From: CAYONM01 sp964405325
Lineage (GTDB): Bacteria > Planctomycetota > UBA11346
NCBI GenBank assembly: GCA_964405325.1
Contig: CAYONM010000083.1
Span: forward strand, 1-14,290
Length of the DNA stretch: 14,290 nucleotides
Direction of reading: 5' to 3'
Position numbers and translations under genes: made by a program. Under the pieces are notes generated by a model, which was not told where the DNA came from, searched no databases, and saw only the letters and a program-made list of their open reading frames with translations. Below are positions 7,644-14,290 of the stretch, one piece after another (the stretch's first letter is position 1; each line of letters opens with the position of its first letter).

Positions 7644-8318
7644 ATGCCCATCCGTTCCTTCCTGCTCGCCCTGTTCGCCACAACCCTGTTTGCTGCCAGC
7701 ACCCCTGACGAGGCCAAGCTGATCGTCCGTGGTGAGTTGCGCGGCAGTTCTTGGCGCCTGAACGCCGGCAATGCCGTTGCCCTGGACAGCATCCGCCTGA
7801 AGGGCATCCCCGATAACGACGAAAAACGCGACCTGAACAAGCAAGCCGGCATCCATGTGGGCGTGGAGCGAGCCTGGTGGAAGGTGGGCGTGAGTCACCT
7901 GGGCTGGGTACAGTGCCTGGGCCTGTCTTACGACCGCCACCGCGGTGACGACCGTATCGGCGCCGGCGTGTATCTGAATGACCTGGCGCTCACCTACCGC
8001 GCTGGCCTGGTGATGCGCTGGCACAGCGAATACGGCAACTGGCTGGGCCACGAGGGCATCCAGATCGAATTGGCGCCCACCCTGTCTGTGGGCGGTGGCT
8101 TCGTGGACTACAACAACCAACCGGATTCCGGCTGGGGCGCCACCGGCAAGCTGGGCGCCCGCCTGGACCTGATCGGCCTGGTCCGCGGCAACTTCCTGTG
8201 GTCCGCGGCCTTTGGGTACGAAGCCGGCCGCGCCTACCTGGACTGGGACAACACCGACGGGGCCAGTGTCGATCTGGGCGGGCCCTACCTGCGGCTCGGA
8301 GCTGGTTGGCGATTTTGA
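7644..8318 (+). CDS. Probable small outer-membrane beta-barrel protein
   Basis: The protein has 224 residues. I chose the ATG at 7644 because it opens a signal peptide (MPIRSFLLALFATTLFAAS); the frame is open back to 7221, but that part is only the tandem repeat. No strong ribosome site was seen. The mature protein has alternating hydrophobic/polar strands rich in Gly, Tyr and Trp (KLIVRGELRG, GIHVGVERAWWKVGVSHLG, GAGVYLNDLALTYRAGLVM, LSVGGGFVDY, GATGKLGARLDLIG). It ends in a Phe after LRLGAGWRF, the usual C-terminal signature of proteins inserted by the BAM machinery. No family is recognised. It follows the Ig-repeat and lipoprotein genes on the same strand, separated by the repeat, so it may belong to the same surface module or be its own unit. 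A periplasmic beta protein is the alternative. Confidence 0.65.
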   Translation: MPIRSFLLALFATTLFAASTPDEAKLIVRGELRGSSWRLNAGNAVALDSIRLKGIPDNDEKRDLNKQAGIHVGVERAWWKVGVSHLGWVQCLGLSYDRHRGDDRIGAGVYLNDLALTYRAGLVMRWHSEYGNWLGHEGIQIELAPTLSVGGGFVDYNNQPDSGWGATGKLGARLDLIGLVRGNFLWSAAFGYEAGRAYLDWDNTDGASVDLGGPYLRLGAGWRF

Positions 8319-8505
8319 TACTCGCAAGCGAGACCGGCTGTTGACCAAACCCATCGCACGCGGTTGACCACGTCCCATCTCTGAAAACACCTTCGGCACA
8401 CCTCATGCGTAACCGATACTCATAACACGAGGTCGTACCCATGATGGACAACTTGTTCTCAGCAGGACTACGCTCTGTCAGCATTGGGCCCATGGGCTGA
8501 CCGTC

Positions 8506-9696
8506 ATGCTGATCAGTACCGCCAGTAGTCACCTGACCACCCTCGCCTGCCTGGGCGAACGGCCACCGCTGTTTCGCGAGGCTCTGCATGTGGGGCGGCC
8601 AAATCTTCCGGATCGCCACCAGCTACATCAGCGCCTGGACGATATGCTGGACCGACGCTGGCTGGCCAACTTCGGCAGCTACGCGCAGGCCTTCGAGGCA
8701 GCCATCGCCACTACCTGCGGCTGTGCGCATGCCGTCAGCACCTGCAATGGCACCATGGGCCTGATGCTGCTGGCCAAGGCCCTGAACCTGCAGGGTGAGG
8801 TGATCGTTCCGGCCTTTACCTTCGCCGCCACCGCCCACGCCCTGGCCTGGCTGGGTCTGGATGTGGTGCTGGTGGATGTGGATCGCCACCGTCACCACCT
8901 GGATCCACGCGCCGTGGCAGCCGCCATCACGCCCCGCACCAGCGCCATCCTGGGAGTCCATCTCTGGGGCCGACCCTGCCCCCACGCCGCCTTGCAGGCG
9001 CTGGCCCAAACGCATCGGCTGCCGCTGATCTACGATGCCGCGCATGCCTTCGGCAGCGCGGGTATTGGCCACATGGGCACAGCCGCGGTACTCAGTTTCC
9101 ATGCCACCAAACTGATCGGCGCTGGCGAGGGTGGTGCCGTGATCTGCAACGATCCGGATCTGGCCCATGCCATACGTTGTCTGTCCAATTTTGGCTTCGA
9201 TGGTAACCGCGATGCCCCCGTCGGCCTAGGCATCAACGGCAAACTCGATGAATTTTCGGCTGCCTTCGGCCTGGGCATGACCGAGGTCATGCCCGCGTTG
9301 CAGCGTCGCATCCACCAACAACACTGCTGGTATCGACACCGCCTGCATCGCATCCCTGGTCTGCATGTTTGCCGCGGTGGGCCGGGCTGGAATCATCACT
9401 ATCTGGTGATGGAGGTGGATCCGGAGGAATTCGGCCTGAACCGTGACTACCTGCAGCAGGCACTGCATGCCGAAGGCATTCTCGCCAAGCGCTATTTTTC
9501 ACCAGGTTTGCATCGGGTCGAACCCTACCGATCCAAACAATATGCCTGTCCGACGAGTGACCTCCTTAGCACACGCCTGCTGCAACTTCCGCTGGGCGGC
9601 TCCATCGATGATCAGATCATCCACCAGATCAGCGAAGTCTTCATGGTGGCACACAAGCGCGCCAGCGAATTGCGCAGTTGGCGCCGCAGCGCCTGA
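8506..9696 (+). CDS. DegT/DnrJ/EryC1/StrS-family PLP aminotransferase
   Basis: This 396-residue protein has the usual length for the family of sugar aminotransferases that transfer an amino group, normally from glutamate, to a nucleotide-linked keto-sugar. It contains LHVGRPNLPDR near the N-terminus, STCNGTMGLMLLAKAL (78-93) for phosphate binding, EVIVPAFTFAATAHAL, GVHLWGRPC and IYDAAHAFG (Asp177 holds the pyridine ring). SFHATKLIGAGEGGAV carries Lys202, the expected PLP Schiff-base lysine, and NGKLDEFSAAFGL matches the usual NGKM-E-QAA-GL block. All key residues are present, so it should be active in the cytoplasm. The exact sugar cannot be told. The ATG at 8506 has no clear ribosome site, but starting there gives the normal N-terminal length. 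No sugar-nucleotide dehydratase or glycosyltransferase lies nearby, so its pathway partners are elsewhere. Its stop abuts the convergent kinase gene. Confidence 0.88.
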   Translation: MLISTASSHLTTLACLGERPPLFREALHVGRPNLPDRHQLHQRLDDMLDRRWLANFGSYAQAFEAAIATTCGCAHAVSTCNGTMGLMLLAKALNLQGEVIVPAFTFAATAHALAWLGLDVVLVDVDRHRHHLDPRAVAAAITPRTSAILGVHLWGRPCPHAALQALAQTHRLPLIYDAAHAFGSAGIGHMGTAAVLSFHATKLIGAGEGGAVICNDPDLAHAIRCLSNFGFDGNRDAPVGLGINGKLDEFSAAFGLGMTEVMPALQRRIHQQHCWYRHRLHRIPGLHVCRGGPGWNHHYLVMEVDPEEFGLNRDYLQQALHAEGILAKRYFSPGLHRVEPYRSKQYACPTSDLLSTRLLQLPLGGSIDDQIIHQISEVFMVAHKRASELRSWRRSA

Positions 9697-11940
9697 TCAC
9701 TCTACCTGGTTGATCTGCACCAGACTGCCACCCGGTAGGTGCCAGCGCACCAAGGCCGGCAGGTAGGGCGGGCAGGTGATGGTCTCTTCCCCGCCGTCGT
9801 AGACCACTCGTAGAGCATCGACCTCGACATGCAGGATGATCTCCCCCAGACCACTGGTGGGAACGGTGAACAGATCCGTGCTCTCGCCACGACGTGTGTC
9901 CTGCAGACGGACGTGGCCGTCCTGGATCGACACGGCCGCCGCTTCGGTGCCGCGATCATCCAACAGCACGAATTCCCAGCCATATTGACCGCCATGCTGC
10001 GGTCCCCGCACCTGGACCTGCAACGGCGCCTGACGAATGCCGATCTGGATATCGGGCGGCAGCAGGCCGGTGGCCCCGCGCTGCCGGAAACGCCACCCCT
10101 GTTGTCCCTGTTTTATTGGCACCTGCCCTGAGCCGGTTGCCGCCCGACGCCGACGCATGGGACCATTGTCACGCCAATCCAGGACCAGTGTATTCCAGAC
10201 ATCGGCGCGTTTGGCCTCCAGGCGTTGCCTGACGCTGGGGCTAAGCTGTCCCGCCGGCACGGAATCCAGCAAGGCCAAAGCGTCGGCATAGGCGTGCCCT
10301 GCCAGGCGATCCTCAGCCTGATGCAACACCGGGGCCACCTGGCTGCCAGCCCAGTTGTTCCAAGCACTGTCGATATGCCCGCGCAGACGCTCGACGTGTT
10401 CGCGATCCTGATCCTGCTGGATCGGATAGGCCTGTAATTGGTTGTGTGCTTGTGCGTACCGGTGGTGCTCCACCAACTGGATCACCTCCTGCTTGATCCG
10501 CTCCCGCTCCCGGCTGAGCGCGCTTCGCTGCATCACTCCCACCAAGACCACCGCCATGATCACCACCGCAGCGGCAATGGCACCCCAGCGCAGCAGGTTG
10601 ATCCGCGGTTTGGTGGCAATCTGTTCCGACTGGTCCAACAGATCCAACGCTGCTTGCGCGGTTTGCGGCCGGGAGCCGGGATCACGTGCCATCAGTCTTT
10701 TGATCACCCGTTTCACGCCACGGCTCAGGTTGACCTCGCCCGGAAAACGCAGCGCATTGGTGCTGGCATTGACCACCACCTCCACCGGGCTGGTGCCGTG
10801 GTAGGGCACCTTGCCGCAAATCATGTGATAAAACGTGGCACCAACCGAATACAGGTCGCTCCGCTCGTCTGCACCACGGGCGTCTTCGCCCTGTTCCGGG
10901 GCCATGTAGAACGGCGTCCCCATCATGGTGCCGGGAACGGTAACACCGCTCTCCTTCAGACCGTTCTGCGGACCGATCGCCCGTGACAGCCCCAAATCGC
11001 CTAGACGGACATAATCATTCTCGGCCAACATGATGTTGTCTGGCTTGATATCCCGATGCACCACGCCGCGCTCATGGGCGTAACGGAGTGCCTCCAGCAC
11101 CTGCCGGATAATGCGAACGCAGCGTGCTTCCGGCAGCCGTTGATCGTCCTCCAGCAGATCGCCAACGCTCACTCCTTCGATCAGGTCCATGGAGAAGAAC
11201 AGCAGGTCGTCATCATCGACCACCTCGTGCACCCCGATCAGGTGCGGATGATGCAGACGACCGGTATTGCGAGCCTCCCGCAGAAAGCGCTTACGGAAGG
11301 TGATATTCTTGCTGTAGCGCAGATGCAGCACCTTAACGGCGACATCGCGCCCCAGGGTCAGCTGATGCGCCCGGAAGACCTGTCCCATGCCGCCCGAGCC
11401 GATGGGGGCCATGATCCGATACCCATGCACGATGGTCCCTGGCTGCAGACGGCCGCGCGAACGCAGCAAGCGCTCCTTGCCCATTTCGACACTCCGCGGC
11501 GTCTCCAACATGGTTTCGGCACTGGCGATGGCTTGTTCCGGGCTCTGTGCCAGTTGCTGCATACGGGCCGATACCTGCGCTGCTTCGGTCCGGACCAGGA
11601 CGCCAACACCGCTCCCACTGCCACTACCACTGCCACTGCCCGAATGACGCCCGCCACTGCGCTCACAAACAGCGACGATGCCCGCATACACCGCATCGTC
11701 TGGTTGCAGCAGACGAGCCCGGAGATTGAGCAATTGCACCAGCCGGCGCAACTGATCGTCGGGCACCTCGGGAACGGCTGGCAAATCCGCGAGCTCGACC
11801 ATAGGACATAGTCTTGCCACTGCCGGCGGCGCGACAATGGCAGAGGGGGCTTGCCCCAGCACCGCGCAAAGCTTGCGAAGAGTGGACCATGCCGCATCTC
11901 CAGCTGGGTCGCACCAGCCGGTTTCTCCTACGGCCGTCAT
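9697..11940 (-). CDS. Transmembrane Hanks-type Ser/Thr protein kinase
   Basis: This 747-residue kinase has an N-terminal region (1-170) of unknown fold with a Ser-Gly linker (100-111). The kinase domain covers about 174-435: glycine loop GSGGMGQVF, ATP-binding Lys203 in VAVKVL, catalytic loop HRDIKPDN (Asp297), metal-binding Asp315 in DLG (DFG in most kinases), GTPFYMAPEQ, and DERSDLYSVG. One membrane helix follows (about 452-471). Residues 475-600 are helical and charged, like a coiled coil or TPR-like stalk. Residues 600-747 are beta-rich and may be a jelly-roll sensor; that is inference. All catalytic residues are present, so it should be active. It starts six bases after the stop of the methyltransferase gene, so the two are probably co-transcribed. 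The ATG at 11940 has no ribosome site; Met47 (11802) is an alternative. Targets and ligand are unknown. Confidence 0.9.
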   Translation of the reverse strand: MTAVGETGWCDPAGDAAWSTLRKLCAVLGQAPSAIVAPPAVARLCPMVELADLPAVPEVPDDQLRRLVQLLNLRARLLQPDDAVYAGIVAVCERSGGRHSGSGSGSGSGSGVGVLVRTEAAQVSARMQQLAQSPEQAIASAETMLETPRSVEMGKERLLRSRGRLQPGTIVHGYRIMAPIGSGGMGQVFRAHQLTLGRDVAVKVLHLRYSKNITFRKRFLREARNTGRLHHPHLIGVHEVVDDDDLLFFSMDLIEGVSVGDLLEDDQRLPEARCVRIIRQVLEALRYAHERGVVHRDIKPDNIMLAENDYVRLGDLGLSRAIGPQNGLKESGVTVPGTMMGTPFYMAPEQGEDARGADERSDLYSVGATFYHMICGKVPYHGTSPVEVVVNASTNALRFPGEVNLSRGVKRVIKRLMARDPGSRPQTAQAALDLLDQSEQIATKPRINLLRWGAIAAAVVIMAVVLVGVMQRSALSRERERIKQEVIQLVEHHRYAQAHNQLQAYPIQQDQDREHVERLRGHIDSAWNNWAGSQVAPVLHQAEDRLAGHAYADALALLDSVPAGQLSPSVRQRLEAKRADVWNTLVLDWRDNGPMRRRRAATGSGQVPIKQGQQGWRFRQRGATGLLPPDIQIGIRQAPLQVQVRGPQHGGQYGWEFVLLDDRGTEAAAVSIQDGHVRLQDTRRGESTDLFTVPTSGLGEIILHVEVDALRVVYDGGEETITCPPYLPALVRWHLPGGSLVQINQVE
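11608..11643 (-). repeat. Six-base repeat coding a Ser-Gly linker in the kinase
   Basis: Six imperfect copies of a six-base unit (AGTGGC-like on the coding strand) encode alternating Ser-Gly at kinase residues 100-111. The unit is two codons, so slippage would change linker length without shifting the frame. Confidence 0.75.
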
Positions 11941-11946
11941 GACCGA

Positions 11947-12675
11947 TCAACGTCGGCGCAGATACGCCATGATGGTCCCGGCCATGGCAGCATTGAGACT
12001 CTCGGCCTCCGGATGCATCGGCAGAGTGACCCGGAAACGACAGGCCTGGCTGACCATCTGCGGTAAGCCATGCGCCTCGCTGCCGACCAGCATCCACACC
12101 GGTTCCTGGGGCAGATCTTCCGGCGCAATCCCATCACGCGCCACCAGGGCCACGCCCGGCGCCTGCTGCAACAAGGCCAAGCCCTGCTGGTCCTCCCATT
12201 CGACCAGTTGCACCGCCGCCAGACAGCCAGCACTGCTCTGGACCACCTTGGCAGCAAAGGGATCGCAGCAATCTACCAAGATCACCTGTCGATGCCCAAA
12301 AGCCACCGCGCTGCGCACGAGGGTTCCGAGATTGCCGGGATCGCGCAGCCCCCACAGCAGCAGCCCACCCTGTTCCGGCGCAATCGTAGTCGCCGAGGGT
12401 ACAGCGATCATCGCCAGATAACCCGATGGCGTCTGGCTCTGAGAGAGGCGATCGACAACGGCCGCAGAAACCAAGCGGAACGGCGGCCAGTCGCTTGGCT
12501 GCTCCAAGTCCGCTCGCAGCAGACCGTCCTGGATCGCCCAGCCCGCTTGCCGAAAACCCTCGATGGCACGACGACCTTCCACCAGGAAAACACCCGCCTG
12601 CCGACGTCCTGCGGGACGATGCAGACGCAGCCACGCCTTCACCAAGGGGTTCTTGACGGATTGGATCACGGTCAT
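11947..12675 (-). CDS. SpoU/TrmH-family RNA 2'-O-methyltransferase
   Basis: This 242-residue protein transfers a methyl group from S-adenosylmethionine to a ribose 2'-hydroxyl in rRNA or tRNA. An N-terminal substrate-binding part begins MTVIQSVKNPLVKAWLRL and includes the VFLVEGRRAIEGF segment. The trefoil-knot SPOUT domain follows with its three motifs: DPGNLGTLVRSAVAFG (Asn and Arg catalytic), LVGSEAHGLP, and LPMHPEAESLNAAMAGTIMAYL. The layout resembles RlmB- and TsnR-type 23S rRNA methyltransferases, but the target cannot be assigned. An ATG at 12684 also exists; I prefer 12675 because AAGGA lies eight bases before it and homologues usually begin just before the K-NP-VK motif. The kinase gene follows after six bases, suggesting one transcript. 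Confidence 0.88.
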   Translation of the reverse strand: MTVIQSVKNPLVKAWLRLHRPAGRRQAGVFLVEGRRAIEGFRQAGWAIQDGLLRADLEQPSDWPPFRLVSAAVVDRLSQSQTPSGYLAMIAVPSATTIAPEQGGLLLWGLRDPGNLGTLVRSAVAFGHRQVILVDCCDPFAAKVVQSSAGCLAAVQLVEWEDQQGLALLQQAPGVALVARDGIAPEDLPQEPVWMLVGSEAHGLPQMVSQACRFRVTLPMHPEAESLNAAMAGTIMAYLRRR

Positions 12676-13101
12676 GCGCTGCATCCTTGGCGCCCACAGT
12701 CAGAGGGGCCCTGCACTCTTCTTGCCAGCGATGGCCGATGCCACTTTGTGGTAACTCATTTGGCCATCGCAGTAAACACCCCGCTCCCGACCAACCTCTC
12801 GACGCCAGTCCGGCTCAGAGCTTCGCGAACGAGGCTTATGATGGGAAGGCCATCCTTAGGTGCTCCTGCCGCGGGCCAAGACGGTTTCGCAGCCCATCTC
12901 TGCCGTTGACCCTCCCACTTGGTTCACCATCATCCTCAAGTTCCTACATCCGGGGCTGCAGGCGCATGGGCGCCCAACCGGATCCAGGACCATGCTGCTC
13001 AATCAACGGGAGTCGCTTCCCGAGGCCCCTCGGCCGCCAGAGCTGCTGGAGCAGAACACCGTGCATGGCCGAGGGAACCACAGACAGACGGAGACGCCGT
13101 T
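12676..13101. other. Intergenic region between divergent genes
   Basis: About 425 bases separate the divergently transcribed methyltransferase and EIIA genes, so promoters for both should lie here. I see no convincing -35/-10 pair, tRNA or known RNA. A GTG-started 81-codon frame (12860-13105) ends overlapping the EIIA start as GTGA, but its product is low-complexity, rich in Pro and Arg, and resembles no family. The frame upstream of the EIIA start is also open from 12919 but looks non-coding. A decayed gene here is possible. Confidence 0.4.
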
Positions 13102-13581
13102 GTGAGTGTGATCAATCGCATGTCCCAAGCCATTGTACCCAAGGCCTTCACCGAACTTCCGTCTGAAGCGGACAAGCGCAGCATCATCTCGACACTGGCG
13201 AAAAGCCTCGTCACCGCCCGGAAGATCAAAGCGGGTGACGTTGACGAGGTGGTCGAAGGCGCCATGGCCCGTGAAGCCGTCGGCTCCACGGGCATCGGTC
13301 ACGGCATTGCGATTCCGCACTGCCGAACCGATCTGGTCAAAAACATCTCTTGCGCCTTCGGTCGTTGCGCCGAGGGGCTGGACTTCGAGAGCCTGGATGG
13401 CGAGGCGGTTCACAGCGTTTTCCTGCTGCTGACCCCTAACGATCAGAAAGAGCAGCACCTGCATCTGATGAAGAACTTCGCCGGCATCATCCGACGCGAG
13501 AATTTCTGTGACTTCCTTAGCCAGACCATCGACGCCGAGGGGCTGATCAGCCTGCTGGCCGAGTTCGAAGAAGAAAACTGA
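13102..13581 (+). CDS. PTS EIIA-type (fructose/mannitol or Ntr class) phosphocarrier protein
   Basis: This 159-residue single-domain protein carries the EIIA type-2 signature: AMAREAVGSTGIGHGIAIPH, in which the final His (about residue 73) accepts phosphate from HPr. FLLLTPNDQKEQHLHLMKNF, the conserved family block, and a C-terminal helix follow. The length fits EIIA-Ntr-like regulators rather than a fused sugar permease, and no permease subunits are nearby, so a regulatory role is likelier than sugar uptake. The start is the GTG at 13102, with GGAGA (13090-13094) seven bases upstream. An ATG at 13120 is possible but has no ribosome site. It begins VSVINRMSQAIVPKAF. A second EIIA gene follows 110 bases later. 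EI and HPr are not in the window. Confidence 0.85.
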   Translation: MSVINRMSQAIVPKAFTELPSEADKRSIISTLAKSLVTARKIKAGDVDEVVEGAMAREAVGSTGIGHGIAIPHCRTDLVKNISCAFGRCAEGLDFESLDGEAVHSVFLLLTPNDQKEQHLHLMKNFAGIIRRENFCDFLSQTIDAEGLISLLAEFEEEN

Positions 13582-13691
13582 ACACTCCATCCGTCCCGGC
13601 CGAGGGGCTCCCAGCATCACACCGCCTTCCACCCCTCGATTTCGTGCCACGTCCGCCGCTTGAACGGAACCTGTGAGGGATCCACTGACGC

Positions 13692-14162
13692 ATGCCCATT
13701 CCGCAAGCCCCCCTCATCCCATTGGCTCCTTATCTCGCTGCAGAGCGAGTGCTGTTCCTTGACGATGCCCCAGACAAGACTGACGCCCTTGCCCGCATGG
13801 CCGCCTGCGTCGCTGCCGCCCCTGGCATCAGCGATGCCGCCGCCTTTCAAAAAGCGATCATGGAGCGCGAAGCCATCGGCAGCACCGGCATCGGCCATAG
13901 CATCGCCGTACCGCACTGCAAGCTGCCCAGCATCAGCGGTTTCGTGATCGGTATCGGGGTCGCCCCAAACGGCATCAGCTATGGCGCCAGCGATGGTCAG
14001 CCGGTCCGATTCATGGTTATGATTGGCGCCACCGATCAGGAACGACGCGATTACCTGCGTCTCCTGGCAACCGTCGCAGCGCTGCTCAAGGACGGCAAGC
14101 GCCAGGAAGCCCTGATCGCCAGCCGCAGCGCCGACGAGATCATCCAGCTCTTGAGCTGTTAG
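13692..14162 (+). CDS. Second PTS EIIA-type phosphocarrier protein
   Basis: This 156-residue paralogue of the gene before it contains IMEREAIGSTGIGHSIAVPH, with the phosphate-accepting His at residue 75, then GVAPNGISYGASDGQPV and FMVMIGATDQERRDYLRLL, which match the central EIIA block. The N-terminal 50 residues differ from the first copy, so the two are diverged and not a recent duplication. AGGGA (13676-13680) lies 11 bases before the ATG, a little far. Probable role: regulatory phosphorylation linked to nitrogen or carbon status, as in EIIA-Ntr; this is inference. The stop TAG abuts the inverted structured repeat, which may terminate the transcript. Confidence 0.85.
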   Translation: MPIPQAPLIPLAPYLAAERVLFLDDAPDKTDALARMAACVAAAPGISDAAAFQKAIMEREAIGSTGIGHSIAVPHCKLPSISGFVIGIGVAPNGISYGASDGQPVRFMVMIGATDQERRDYLRLLATVAALLKDGKRQEALIASRSADEIIQLLSC

Positions 14163-14290
14163 AAGCTGAGGCTGCGAGAACTTCGTAAAGAAAAAGTTGT
14201 TCTCGCAGCCTCGGCTTCGGGGTCCGAGGGGCGCAGCCCCTCGATGTAAGAGTCAAAACCGGGCGCCGACCGATACGATCGAGCCCGTGG
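14163..14290 (-). repeat. Diverged inverted copy of the three-hairpin element (cut by window end)
   Basis: Read on the minus strand, this matches the 7254-7404 unit from about its base 25 onward, including the ATCGAGGGGC hairpin 2 region and GGACCCCGAAG. The part between hairpins 1 and 2 is identical. Hairpin 3 (14163-14217) has changed in both arms together: at four places both partners differ from copy 1 yet still pair (C-G to G-C, C-G to T-A and two A-T to G-C), and one C-A mismatch became C-G. One position lost pairing (T-A became C-A). It begins directly after the stop of the second EIIA gene, and its distal part lies outside the window. Confidence 0.88.

Noticed and set aside
8392..8410. 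Partial sigma-54-like site (CGGCAC and ATGCG)
   Set aside because: Only the GGCAC half is right; the GC half of the second element does not match TTGCT.
8441..8500. 19-codon frame (MMDNLFSAG start) just before the aminotransferase
   Set aside because: Has only a weak ribosome site and no recognisable leader-peptide features such as runs of one amino acid; likely chance.
12676..13101. Stable RNA (RNase P, tmRNA, SRP RNA or tRNA) in the divergent gap
   Set aside because: Looked for the conserved core sequences of each on both strands and found none.
12860..13105. 81-codon frame overlapping the EIIA start as GTGA
   Set aside because: Product is low-complexity with no family resemblance; overlap alone is weak evidence.

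Overview
The window is GC-rich bacterial DNA, probably from the PVC group (Planctomycetota, Lentisphaerota or Kiritimatiellota). The reasons are a sulfatase start, glycoside hydrolase remains, an FGE-sulfatase-fold lipoprotein, a membrane-anchored Hanks-type kinase with a large presumed extracytoplasmic part, and paired EIIA-type PTS proteins. This assignment is inference; no rRNA or tRNA gene was seen.

Layout. Positions 1-1820 are a graveyard of polysaccharide-degradation genes around one intact housekeeping gene. It holds a sulfatase start (72-254), the C-terminal end of a probable family 43 glycoside hydrolase on the minus strand (288-602), intact rpmH for ribosomal protein bL34 (672-815) with its own terminator, and a glycoside hydrolase pseudogene with frameshifts and an internal deletion (904-1820). 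Next is a surface-protein cluster on the plus strand. It comprises a 1,430-residue secreted protein made of ten Ig-like repeats (1931-6223), a lipoprotein with a formylglycine-generating-enzyme fold but no catalytic cysteines (6223-7221, sharing one base with the gene before it), and, after a tandem structured repeat, a small probable outer-membrane protein (7644-8318). A DegT-family PLP aminotransferase for nucleotide-sugar synthesis follows (8506-9696). On the minus strand and transcribed toward it lie a SpoU-type RNA methyltransferase (11947-12675) and a transmembrane Ser/Thr kinase (9697-11940). The window ends with two plus-strand EIIA-type phosphocarrier genes (13102-13581 and 13692-14162).

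The most unusual element is a 150-bp sequence with three predicted hairpins. It is present as an exact head-to-tail duplication at 7254-7554 and as a diverged, inverted copy at 14163-14290, cut by the window end. Between the copies, one hairpin stem keeps its pairing through four paired base changes. That points to selection on a folded RNA or single-stranded DNA. Each location is directly downstream of a plus-strand gene.

Working together: the Ig-repeat protein, the lipoprotein and perhaps the outer-membrane protein look like a cell-envelope or adhesion module. The aminotransferase may supply a modified sugar for surface glycans. The kinase and the EIIA proteins are regulatory, with unknown targets.
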